Below, one piece after another: positions 53,475-62,102 of a DNA stretch of 64,000 bases. Location: assembly GCF_018918005.1 (NCBI RefSeq), contig NZ_JAHLPR010000018.1, forward strand, positions 34,950-98,949, in the 5' to 3' direction. Within the stretch, counting starts at the first letter, position 1; each line of letters opens with the position of its first letter. The notes below the pieces were generated by a model. The model did no database searches, was not told where the DNA came from, and saw nothing but the letters and a program-made list of their open reading frames with translations. The DNA comes from Paenibacillus sp. MSJ-34 (GTDB lineage: Bacteria > Bacillota > Bacilli > Paenibacillales > Paenibacillaceae). A program made the translations under genes and the position numbers.

Positions 53475-53610
53475 ATGGTAAAATCCTCGTTTCCGGGGCG
53501 ATGATTGCAAATACTTTTTGCCCCTAACATACTTCTACGGATCGGATTGAATTTCGTTGCAAAAAATTTTTGTAACGAAAGGGACCAACCCAACCGGCTC
53601 TCACTCCACA

Positions 53611-55230
53611 TCATGACGAACGGTACTTCTCCTGAAACTCCCCTGGCGGCATGCCGTAATGCTGCTTGAAGACATGCGAGAAATGTTTCGAGCTTAAATA
53701 TCCGACCTTGGCCGCGATGTCGGCGATTTTGTGGCGGCTGGATTGCTTGAGCAGCTTGGCGGCTTGTTCCATGCGGACTCGGGTCAGGAATTTGATATAC
53801 CCTTCTTGATGGCGCTGGCTGAAGACGCTGCTTAAATAAGCGGAAGAGACGCCGATTTTCTCGGCGATGAGGGCGAGGCTGATCGGCTCGCCGTAATGTT
53901 CGCATATATAAGCTTTCGCCCGGGCGACCATATCCTGCTCGTCCCATCCGTTCGGAGCGTGGCCGCCGCGCAACCGTTGCAAAGCTTCCTTGAAAATGTC
54001 CACTACATTTTCTCGAGTCAGGCGGTCGTTATAGATCGCCAATTTCTTCAGCGCGTTGATGGCCGCTTCCGTCTGTTCCGGCAGCTTGTCGGTCCGGACG
54101 GATTCGACATACCGAATCATCGCAATGCCGAACAATTGCGCTTGCCGAACGCCGACCGGTTCGATGCAGTCGGCATATTGGCGCAATGGCGCGAGATAAG
54201 CCCATTCGTCCGGTTCGCGCAGGGCGGCGCCAATATTCAGGAGACAATGATCGATCTCGCGGATCAGCGCCTGGTCCCGCGACGTATGCCCGGGATCGGC
54301 GTCGTAACCGTACAGCTTCCCCGTTCCATGAATCAACCGCATTTGAATGCCGTCCCGGGCATGCCGGTACGAAACGTCCAATTGCAATACGTCGCTAACG
54401 GCCGTGCCGATCGCCCCGGTAATTGTCAGCTTCGTATGGCGAAGCAGCGCCTCGGACAACGGTTCATAAAGCCGGCGGCAATTCGCCGCAATATGTCGTT
54501 CGTCCTCTCCCGTCACGAATACGCAAGTATTCTGTTCCGTATCGTTGAAGACGATGCCGAGTCCAAGCTCCTCCGCGAGTTCCTCCGCCATTTGGCGCAC
54601 AATAAACCGGAAGACGGAGCTGTCGGACGCGGCGCCCGATTGGGCGAGCAGCACATTCTCGTCCAAGGCCAGCACCATAACGGCGGCATCCGCCTCGATC
54701 AGATTGACCTTTAATCTGTACATAAGGGGATGCAGCGTTTTGACGTCGATATCGTTGCCGGTGGCTGCCGCAGCCAGAAACTGCTTGATCACTTGCTTAT
54801 GCGTCATTTCCGACACGCTCTTCATCGCTTGCAGCGCCAGTTCGTTGGTGGACGACTGTTCGAGCTCGCGTTCGATCATGTCCAGCGCCTGCGTCAACTC
54901 TTCCTTCAGAATCGGCTTTAATAAATAATTGTCGACCCCGTAACGAATCGCTTCCTGCGCGAGCGGAAATTCGTCGTACCCGGAGAGAATAATGATTTTC
55001 TGCTGCGGAAACCGGGCGGCAATCAGACGGCATAGCTCCAAACCGTCCATCTCCGACATTTTAATATCGGTAATGACCAGATCGTACCGCTCCTGCTGCA
55101 TCATTTCCCAAGCGTCACGCCCGTCGATCGCGACGGAGCGGACCTCCCACCGTTCCTTCCAGCGGGGAATGTTCGTTTGCAGGAAATCTCGCGTCAATTT
55201 CTCGTCGTCGACCACTAATATGCTATACAT
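53611..55230 (-). CDS. Response regulator, YesN/AraC type (cluster d)
   Basis: The 539-residue protein has a receiver domain (SILVVDDEKL, LVITDIKMSEMDGLELC with D55, IILSGYDEF, LLKPILKEE). A middle domain follows, then the AraC domain (LALIAEKIGVSSAYLSSVFSQ and IADIAAKVGYLSSKHFSHVF). It lies downstream of, and overlaps, its kinase gene. ATG 55230 follows AAAGG; another ATG is 9 bases earlier. It likely activates the divergent isomaltooligosaccharide operon. Confidence 0.92.
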   Translation of the reverse strand: MYSILVVDDEKLTRDFLQTNIPRWKERWEVRSVAIDGRDAWEMMQQERYDLVITDIKMSEMDGLELCRLIAARFPQQKIIILSGYDEFPLAQEAIRYGVDNYLLKPILKEELTQALDMIERELEQSSTNELALQAMKSVSEMTHKQVIKQFLAAAATGNDIDVKTLHPLMYRLKVNLIEADAAVMVLALDENVLLAQSGAASDSSVFRFIVRQMAEELAEELGLGIVFNDTEQNTCVFVTGEDERHIAANCRRLYEPLSEALLRHTKLTITGAIGTAVSDVLQLDVSYRHARDGIQMRLIHGTGKLYGYDADPGHTSRDQALIREIDHCLLNIGAALREPDEWAYLAPLRQYADCIEPVGVRQAQLFGIAMIRYVESVRTDKLPEQTEAAINALKKLAIYNDRLTRENVVDIFKEALQRLRGGHAPNGWDEQDMVARAKAYICEHYGEPISLALIAEKIGVSSAYLSSVFSQRHQEGYIKFLTRVRMEQAAKLLKQSSRHKIADIAAKVGYLSSKHFSHVFKQHYGMPPGEFQEKYRSS

Positions 55231-57067
55231 GAGGACCATCCTTTTTTGCGATCGTTGCAGGGAATTTGATTTTCACCAACGTCCCCTGCCCCGGCGTACT
55301 GTTCACTTCGAGACCGTATGCGGGGCCGTATTTCATTTTGATCCGCTTATCGATATTGACAAGGCCGATCCCGGCGCCGTTCCCTGGCTTCATGGGCGTA
55401 TCCGGCAGCCGCTCTTCCGGCGAAGGCAATCCGCCTTGCAGTTTCTTCTGCAACGATCGGAGCTGCTCCTCGCTCATGCCTTTCCCGTCATCTTCGACGA
55501 GGAAGACGATCTGTTCTTCCGTTTGCCGCGCATCCACTCGAATCGTCGTTTGGCCCCGTTTCGCTTCGCAACCGTACACGACGGCATTCTCGACAATCGG
55601 CTGGAAAATAAACGGCGGAATGAGCGCTTGCAGCAAGCGATCGTCGATCGCAATACGGTACGCCAGCCGATCCTCGAACCGGCTGCATTGAATGTCCAAG
55701 TATGCGCGCAGCAATTCGATCTCCCGCTTGATCGTCACTTCCTTGTCCCAAGTCGTCATGCTCCGAAGCATGAAGCTGAGCTGATGAATATGCTTCAGCG
55801 CCTTCTCCTCTTGGTCGCTCTGCATGAGCAGCGAGATCATATTCAATGTGTTGAAGATGAAATGCGGGCGAATTTGGCTTTGCAGCGCGTTAATTTGCGC
55901 CTCTTGCTGCAGCAGCTTGGCCTCGTACACTTCCTTGACAAGCTCCGTATTGGTACGCAGCATGTCGTTCACTTTATCGATGAGCGCGTTAAAGGACGTG
56001 CCTAAATATCCGATTTCATCCGGGCCCGGATCCGGGTAGCGGACGTCCAACTGTCCTTGCTCCACCCGTTTCATTAACCGGACGATTTGCAGCAGCGGAT
56101 GCAGAAACCGTCTTACGAAGAAGGCGAGCAACAAAATGGAGAGCAGCGAACAGAGTACGGCGAAGAGGAAAGCCGTATTTCTCGTTTGCACCGAATGCCG
56201 GTTGAGCTCATCGAGCGAGTTCACGGCGACGATCGTCCATTCGACCTTCGGAATGTCGGCGGAATTGACTAGAATTTGCCTGCGGTTTCGGTCGGTCGTC
56301 ACGAAAGGCTGCTCCTTGACGGGAAGATGCCGGTATTCGTCCAGCAGCTCCCGGTTCCGCTCGTTGGCGTACACGATGTTGCGCTGCCGGTCCATGATGA
56401 AGAAGCTGCCTTTTTGCCCGACGTTAACTTTTTCCGAGATGTTCCGAATGCCTTCATAATTGGCGTCGACCTTGATCGCGCCCAAAATTTTATTCGTATG
56501 GTCGATGCTGCGCAGCTGTTTGACGATGGAGAATACTTCCGCTTTATCATTCTTCACCATATGCTGCTGCTGCGCCGGAACGAAAATCGGGTCCTTCGTC
56601 GTCAACGCTTTTTGAAACCACGGATAATCCTGGAATGGCACGCTCGTATCGATCGACAACGGGAACCGCCCGCTAAAGTATATGTCGTCCGCTAGGATGA
56701 AGACGCGCAAAATATCTTTCCGCGGATAGATCATAATTTCATCCAAATAGTTTTCCAGCAATCTCCGTTTATAGAGCTGTTCCAGACTGTCGAGCGGATG
56801 TTGATGTTCGAGCGATTCCATCACTTCGTTGTTGCGGTACGGCGACAGCGACAGGCGGAATAATTCGTCCAGGTAGGTGCTGACGTTCATGGATACTTGC
56901 TCGATCGTTTGCTGCACCTGGTTGGCGGCTTGCCGCTGGAAGTCGTTCGTATATTTTAAATAGGATAAGACTGAGACTACGAATACGGAGACGAGCACGA
57001 AAATCGCGGTGAAAAATAATAGTTTGGCCCGAATGCTCCAGTTGCGGTATGACTTCAAACGCTTCAT
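55223..57067 (-). CDS. Sensor histidine kinase, YesM type (cluster d)
   Basis: The 614-residue protein has a span near 14-34, a dCache-like sensor domain with YPWFQKALTTKDPIF and WTIVAVNSLDELN, a second span near 300-320 and HAMP. The kinase part has ALQSQIRPHFIFNTLNMISL and ATPase boxes IVENAVVYGC, VEDDGKGM and GIGLVNIDKRI. AGAGGTGATC precedes the ATG. It is divergent from the binding-protein gene at 57254, with a 186-base shared control region. Confidence 0.92.
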   Translation of the reverse strand: MKRLKSYRNWSIRAKLLFFTAIFVLVSVFVVSVLSYLKYTNDFQRQAANQVQQTIEQVSMNVSTYLDELFRLSLSPYRNNEVMESLEHQHPLDSLEQLYKRRLLENYLDEIMIYPRKDILRVFILADDIYFSGRFPLSIDTSVPFQDYPWFQKALTTKDPIFVPAQQQHMVKNDKAEVFSIVKQLRSIDHTNKILGAIKVDANYEGIRNISEKVNVGQKGSFFIMDRQRNIVYANERNRELLDEYRHLPVKEQPFVTTDRNRRQILVNSADIPKVEWTIVAVNSLDELNRHSVQTRNTAFLFAVLCSLLSILLLAFFVRRFLHPLLQIVRLMKRVEQGQLDVRYPDPGPDEIGYLGTSFNALIDKVNDMLRTNTELVKEVYEAKLLQQEAQINALQSQIRPHFIFNTLNMISLLMQSDQEEKALKHIHQLSFMLRSMTTWDKEVTIKREIELLRAYLDIQCSRFEDRLAYRIAIDDRLLQALIPPFIFQPIVENAVVYGCEAKRGQTTIRVDARQTEEQIVFLVEDDGKGMSEEQLRSLQKKLQGGLPSPEERLPDTPMKPGNGAGIGLVNIDKRIKMKYGPAYGLEVNSTPGQGTLVKIKFPATIAKKDGPHV

Positions 57068-57253
57068 GCCCGATCACCTCTTATGAACAGTGTAAAGAAT
57101 ATGCCGTCCGTCTTTCAACAAATATGAAAAAACAGTACTTCGATCTAAAAAAGCCGGTGTTTCGCCAGCCGGCAATGTACCTTAACATAAGGAGTAGAAG
57201 GATTGGCCAATCCATATCCCTTCGGTTTGAAGAGACTTAGGAGGACATCGAAG

Positions 57254-58555
57254 ATGAAACGATTTTTGTCATTATCATTAATCCTGGCGCTTGTCATTAT
57301 TCTGGCAGCCGGATGCGGGGGCGGGGGAAGCGCGGATCAAGCCGAGCCCGGCAAAAAGGCGAATGTGACATTGCAATTTTTCACCGGCAAAGTGGAAACG
57401 GTCGATCTGATGAACGAATTGATCGCCAAGTTTGAAGCGGAAAATCCGGGGATCGAAGTAGAGCAAGAATTTCAAAAAGACGCAAGCAACGTATTTAAAG
57501 TGAAATTGGCTTCGGGAGACGTGCCGGACATTACGACGGTCGTATCCCAAGAATATATCGATCAGGGACAATATTTGGACCTATCCGACGAGCCGTTCTG
57601 GCCGCGCGTTCTGCCTTCCATTCAGGAGCTGACGGCCGACGTCAAAACCGGGAAGCATTACAAAGCCGCGTCCAATGTAACGATGGGCGGGATATTCTAC
57701 AATAAGCAATTGTTTGACGAGTTGAATTTGAAGCCGGCGAATACGTGGGAGGAATTCAAGGCGAATCTTGCGGTGATCAAAGAGAAGCGTCCCGATGTGG
57801 TGCCGCTGTTCCTGGCCGGCAAAGAATCTTGGACGTTAGGGCAATTGGTTGAGTTCGTCGCCCATGGCCCGGTCAAGCAAGAGAAAGGCGTCTTGGAAGC
57901 GAAGAAGGCGTTTATCAATAACGACGAAAGCCAGCTTCAATTCGGCGAGCCGCAAGGCGCGATGGATATGTTCGCCCAGCGTCTGACGGAGCTTAAGGAC
58001 GAAGGATTGATCAACGGCGACGCGATTACGGCGACGTACGACAATCAGAAAGAGGCGTTCGTGCAAGGGAAGGCCGCCATGATCATTCAAGGCATGTGGG
58101 TCATGGGCGACTTGCTCAAGATGGCGCCGGATTTCCAAGACAACATCGGATTCGCTGCGATTCCTTCGGTGGTAGACGGCTTGAAGCCTGTCGTCCTGTC
58201 GGCGGAAGATTCGGCTTATGCGATTACGGCGGAATCGAAGCATCCGGAAGAAGCGAAGAAGTTTCTGGACTTCCTGTTTCAGCCGGAAAATTTGAAGATA
58301 TATAGCGAAGCGTTGAAATCGCCGGCAGCGTTCACGGATGTCGATGCCGATTGGGGACCGCTCAAAGACGCGGCGGCGCAGGCGCTGGAATCGAGCGCGG
58401 CGATCGCGTTCACGGATTGGCCGTCCGGATTCTCCGGAGACGATGCGGGACGCATGGTGCAGGAATTGTTGGTCGGCAAATATAAGAGCTCGCTGGAATT
58501 TGCCCAGGCGTTCCAAGACACATGGAATAAAGCTTGGCAAGCGAACAACAGATAA
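57254..58555 (+). CDS. Sugar ABC transporter substrate-binding lipoprotein (cluster d)
   Basis: The 433-residue family 1 binding protein has a signal peptide with lipobox LAAGC (C21). Typical lobes follow (VTMGGIFYNKQLFDEL, NLKPANTWEEFKANL, AMIIQGMWVMGDLLKM). TAGGAGG lies 9 bases before the ATG. The neighbouring GH66 and GH13 enzymes suggest that the ligand is an alpha-1,6-linked glucose oligomer. No ATPase gene is in the operon. Confidence 0.9.
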   Translation: MKRFLSLSLILALVIILAAGCGGGGSADQAEPGKKANVTLQFFTGKVETVDLMNELIAKFEAENPGIEVEQEFQKDASNVFKVKLASGDVPDITTVVSQEYIDQGQYLDLSDEPFWPRVLPSIQELTADVKTGKHYKAASNVTMGGIFYNKQLFDELNLKPANTWEEFKANLAVIKEKRPDVVPLFLAGKESWTLGQLVEFVAHGPVKQEKGVLEAKKAFINNDESQLQFGEPQGAMDMFAQRLTELKDEGLINGDAITATYDNQKEAFVQGKAAMIIQGMWVMGDLLKMAPDFQDNIGFAAIPSVVDGLKPVVLSAEDSAYAITAESKHPEEAKKFLDFLFQPENLKIYSEALKSPAAFTDVDADWGPLKDAAAQALESSAAIAFTDWPSGFSGDDAGRMVQELLVGKYKSSLEFAQAFQDTWNKAWQANNR

Positions 58556-58565
58556 GAGGGAGGAT

Positions 58566-58624
58566 GGAAGGGGGAGGCAAACGTCCGGCAGCGGGCGATG
58601 CGGCATCCCTTCCGTTTCTTTTTT
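58566..58624 (+). terminator. Stem-loop with T-tract between binding-protein and permease genes
   Basis: GGAAGGG pairs with CCCTTCC, and TTTCTTTTTT follows. It fits partial termination that leaves more binding-protein mRNA than permease mRNA. Confidence 0.65.
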
Positions 58625-58650
58625 AGCCTGGTTTTAAGGAGAGGTAAACC

Positions 58651-59532
58651 ATGGGGTTTTTACGTGCGGTGAACAACAATTTGCATAAGTTTATGGCAAT
58701 TCCGGCCATTGTATTGTTTGCTTTCTTTTTCATCTATCCGTTGGCGAAAGGCGTAGGCATCAGCTTGACCGATTCCAACGGGATATCGGCAGCGAATTTT
58801 GTCGGGCTCAGGAATTTTTCCGATTTTTTCCGGGACGACCGAGCGACGCACGATATGATGACGACGCTCCTGTTTGCGCTCGGCTGCGCGCCTTTGCTGA
58901 ATATTTTCGGATTATTGTATGCTCTGCTGCTTGATCGCAAATTGGCGGGCAAAGGGATGGTAAGAGCGATCGTATATTTGCCAGCGGTAATCAGCCCGCT
59001 CATTATGGGGTATATTTGGTATTTTATTTTACAGCCGCAAAGAGGGTTTCTGTATCATCTCGGGGAGCAGTTCTATATAGAATTTCTGAAAAGCAACTGG
59101 CTGGGCGACAGTTCGAGCGCGCTTATCGTGCTCATTATCGTCAACGTTTGGCAATTCGTCGGCATGACGATGATCGTTTATTTGGCGGGACTGCAATCGA
59201 TTCCTTCCGAACTGTACGAAGCGAGCAAAATCGACGGCGCTGGGGCTTGGTCGACGTTATGGAACGTAACCATTCCGATGCTGTACCCTTCGATCAAAAT
59301 CAATGTGGTGACCAACATTATCGGCTCGCTCTCCGTATTCGACATCGTTGTGGCGTTGACGGACGGCGGTCCCGGCTACAGTACGGAAACGCTCAGCTTA
59401 TATATTATGCGCATGCAATACGGAAGCTTTACCGGATATTCGACTGCCGTGGCGTTAATTTTGTTCTTGATCATTATTATCCCGGTTTCCTTGTTTCTAT
59501 GGCTCACCAAAAATAAAGAAGTCGAGATGTAA
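58651..59532 (+). CDS. Sugar ABC transporter permease, MalF type (cluster d)
   Basis: The 293-residue protein has six spans (FMAIPAIVLFAFFFIYPLAK first) and the EAA loop LYEASKIDGAGAWSTLWNVTIP. AAGGAGAGG precedes the ATG. Its stop codon shares a base with a possible early ATG of the next permease. Confidence 0.9.
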   Translation: MGFLRAVNNNLHKFMAIPAIVLFAFFFIYPLAKGVGISLTDSNGISAANFVGLRNFSDFFRDDRATHDMMTTLLFALGCAPLLNIFGLLYALLLDRKLAGKGMVRAIVYLPAVISPLIMGYIWYFILQPQRGFLYHLGEQFYIEFLKSNWLGDSSSALIVLIIVNVWQFVGMTMIVYLAGLQSIPSELYEASKIDGAGAWSTLWNVTIPMLYPSIKINVVTNIIGSLSVFDIVVALTDGGPGYSTETLSLYIMRMQYGSFTGYSTAVALILFLIIIIPVSLFLWLTKNKEVEM

Positions 59533-59543
59533 TGGGGGGGACG

Positions 59544-60368
59544 ATGATGAAATCGATAGGTGTCATATTGAAATATGCGGCCGTCGCGGTCATTTGCATA
59601 TTAGCGTTAATTCCGTTCTACGTTTTGTTCTATCTGTCGTTAAATACGCCATCCCGGACGTTGTTCGACGGCGTCTTGCTGCTGCCGGATTTTCATTTCA
59701 GCAATTATATCGAAGCTTGGCGGGTGTCCAACATCGGCACGGCCATCGTCAATTCGCTGATCATTACGATCGGGGCGCTCGCCGTCATGCTGGGGCTGGC
59801 AAGTGCGGCCGGTTATTCGATCGCCCGTTTTCCGCATAAAGTCAATATGCTTATTTTCAATGTGCTGCTCGTATGCATGATGGTTCCGGCGATTATTATT
59901 ACCGTGCCTTTGTATACGTTAATGAGATCGATCGGCGGCATCAATACGCTTTGGGCGATGATTTTGCTGTTGGCGGCGAACGGGCTGCCGTTATCGGTGT
60001 TTTTGTACACCAGTTTCATTAAAGCCTTGCCGCGCGAGGTGGAGGAATCGGCCATTATCGACGGCTGCACCTATTTCAGCGCTTTTTGGCGGGTGACGTT
60101 TCATTTCCTTAAGCCGATTACGGCTTCGATCGTCATCCTGTCGGGGTTGGGGATATGGAATAACTATGCGCAATCGGTCTTTTTCTTGCAGAAAGAGCAA
60201 GTGCGGACGATTCCGCTGGCCGTGTCGATGTTTTTCCAGAAATACGGCGCGGATTGGAACTTGATGGCGGCAGCGGCGATGATCGGGCTGGCTCCCGCGG
60301 TGATCGCGTTTCTCATGTTCCAGAAATATTTTATTAAAGGAATTACAGCAGGTGCTGTGAAGGGATAG
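59544..60368 (+). CDS. Sugar ABC transporter permease, MalG type (cluster d)
   Basis: The roughly 274-residue permease has six spans, the EAA motif VEESAIIDGCTYFSAFWRVT and the typical end FIKGITAGAVKG. ATGs at 59532, 59544 and 59547 are possible; the later ones follow GGGGGGG. It completes the channel for the cluster d importer. Confidence 0.9.
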   Translation: MMKSIGVILKYAAVAVICILALIPFYVLFYLSLNTPSRTLFDGVLLLPDFHFSNYIEAWRVSNIGTAIVNSLIITIGALAVMLGLASAAGYSIARFPHKVNMLIFNVLLVCMMVPAIIITVPLYTLMRSIGGINTLWAMILLLAANGLPLSVFLYTSFIKALPREVEESAIIDGCTYFSAFWRVTFHFLKPITASIVILSGLGIWNNYAQSVFFLQKEQVRTIPLAVSMFFQKYGADWNLMAAAAMIGLAPAVIAFLMFQKYFIKGITAGAVKG

Positions 60369-60377
60369 GAGAGGATT

Positions 60378-62090
60378 TTGTTGATTAAAGATGTATACCC
60401 GGTGTTGGCGCAATTCAGGAGCGGGCAACCGGTTGATATTGCCGTAGAACTGCATAATGAAGCGAACGAAGCGAAAACATGGCGGCTCGAAATCAAAGTC
60501 TGCTGGCTGAACCGGACGGTAGAGCGGGTCGTGCAAGAGGTTGTCATGTCTGCGGGGGAAGAACGGAAAATGACGGTACCGCTTAGTCCGCAGACGGCGG
60601 AGTTCAACGGGTACGGCGTGGACGTCTTCCTGGCGGAAGGAGAGGAACGGCGCTGGACCGCTTCGACCGCCTTCGACGTCGTGTCCGATTGGCGCAAATC
60701 GACGCGGTACGGATTTTTGAGCGATTTTTATACGAGTGAACTGGGCGATGGGGAAGATGTGCTCTGGATGAACAAGCTTCATCTCAACCTGGTGCAATTC
60801 TACGATTGGATGTATAAGCATGACGATCTCGTATGCGAGCAAAGCGAATATACCGATTTGATGGGCCGTACGTTGAATTTGGACGTCGTGAAGGAGAAGG
60901 TGGCGTTATGCCACGGCTTCGGCATGAAGGCGATCGCTTATGGCGCGATCTATGCGGCGAGCAAGCCCTTCTTCGAACGGCATCGCGATTGGGCGCTGTA
61001 TCAAAGCGACGGCAAAGAATATGATTTTATTCAAATTTTCACCATTATGAATATCGAGGAAAAGTCGCCGTGGCGCGATCATATCATTGGCGAATACCGA
61101 CGGACGATCGAGGAGGTCGATTTCGACGGCATTCATTTGGATACGTACGGGTTTCCGAAAACGGGAATTTCGAAGCTGGACGGTCCGGATTCGGAGCGCG
61201 TGGTGAGGCTGGAAGAGCATTTTCCAAGCTTTATCGATGAAACAAGAAGCGAATTGGTAAAGGTCAAGAACGATATTGGCCTCATCTTCAACAATGTCGG
61301 CAACTGGCCTGTCGATACGGTCGCTCCGGCCGGCCAGGACGCGATCTATATCGAAGTATGGAAGCCGTATGAGCGTTACCATCATATTCAACAAATATTG
61401 CGCTGGGCCCAACATTACGGCGAGGGCAAGCCGGTCATACTGGCGGCGTACTTGCAGCCTTTCCGCCTGGATACGCCTGTTCGCGCGCAATATTCGGCAT
61501 TGCTCATGACCGCGGTCATTGCATCTCACGGCGGATATCATTTGTTGCTTGGGGAGAACGGCGGCGTGCTGACTCAGGCGTACTATGTGGATTATACGCA
61601 GACGGAACCGGACTTTTTGCGCAAAATACGCGATTATTACGATTTCAACATTCGGTATGCCAATCTGCTGTACCACGACTCGCTTCGCGACGTGTCCATG
61701 ACGCATGTGGACGGCGACAATTTGGAGTATGTGTTTGAAAATGTAGACTACAGCACGTACGGCGAACCGGGCAAAGTATGGACGATCGTGCGGGAGAATG
61801 CCGATGTGAAAACGATCAGCTTCATCAATCTGACCAATAACGAGGAAGATTTGTGGAACGAAGGCAAGAATAAGCCGCATCCGGCGGCGGATATCCATGT
61901 GAAGGTGCTGCTCGAGCGGGAGGTCGAGGCGGTCTATCTGATGTCGCCGGATCGCAATATGGGCAGACCGGAGCCGGTCGAATACAAGATTACCGACAGT
62001 TTGCGAGGCAAGACGCTGGAAGCGACGCTTCCTGCGCTGGACGTGTGGAATCTATTGGCGATCGAACTTAAGCAAAAAGTTGACAGTTGA
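60378..62090 (+). CDS. GH66-family dextranase-like enzyme, intracellular
   Basis: The 570-residue protein has an N-terminal Ig-like domain (DVYPVLAQFRSGQPVDIAVEL) and a TIM barrel with GH66 marks. These are FYDWMYKHD, GMKAIAYGAIYAA, VDFDGIHLDTYGFP (probable nucleophile D), AIYIEVWKPYE (probable acid/base E), and a C-terminal beta domain. GH66 contains dextranases and cycloisomaltooligosaccharide glucanotransferases. Most known members are secreted; this one lacks a signal peptide and follows an importer, so it should cut imported isomaltooligosaccharides inside the cell. It starts at TTG 60378 or 60381 after AGGAGAGG. Confidence 0.85.
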   Translation: MLIKDVYPVLAQFRSGQPVDIAVELHNEANEAKTWRLEIKVCWLNRTVERVVQEVVMSAGEERKMTVPLSPQTAEFNGYGVDVFLAEGEERRWTASTAFDVVSDWRKSTRYGFLSDFYTSELGDGEDVLWMNKLHLNLVQFYDWMYKHDDLVCEQSEYTDLMGRTLNLDVVKEKVALCHGFGMKAIAYGAIYAASKPFFERHRDWALYQSDGKEYDFIQIFTIMNIEEKSPWRDHIIGEYRRTIEEVDFDGIHLDTYGFPKTGISKLDGPDSERVVRLEEHFPSFIDETRSELVKVKNDIGLIFNNVGNWPVDTVAPAGQDAIYIEVWKPYERYHHIQQILRWAQHYGEGKPVILAAYLQPFRLDTPVRAQYSALLMTAVIASHGGYHLLLGENGGVLTQAYYVDYTQTEPDFLRKIRDYYDFNIRYANLLYHDSLRDVSMTHVDGDNLEYVFENVDYSTYGEPGKVWTIVRENADVKTISFINLTNNEEDLWNEGKNKPHPAADIHVKVLLEREVEAVYLMSPDRNMGRPEPVEYKITDSLRGKTLEATLPALDVWNLLAIELKQKVDS

Positions 62091-62102
62091 TTACGGGGAG
62101 AG

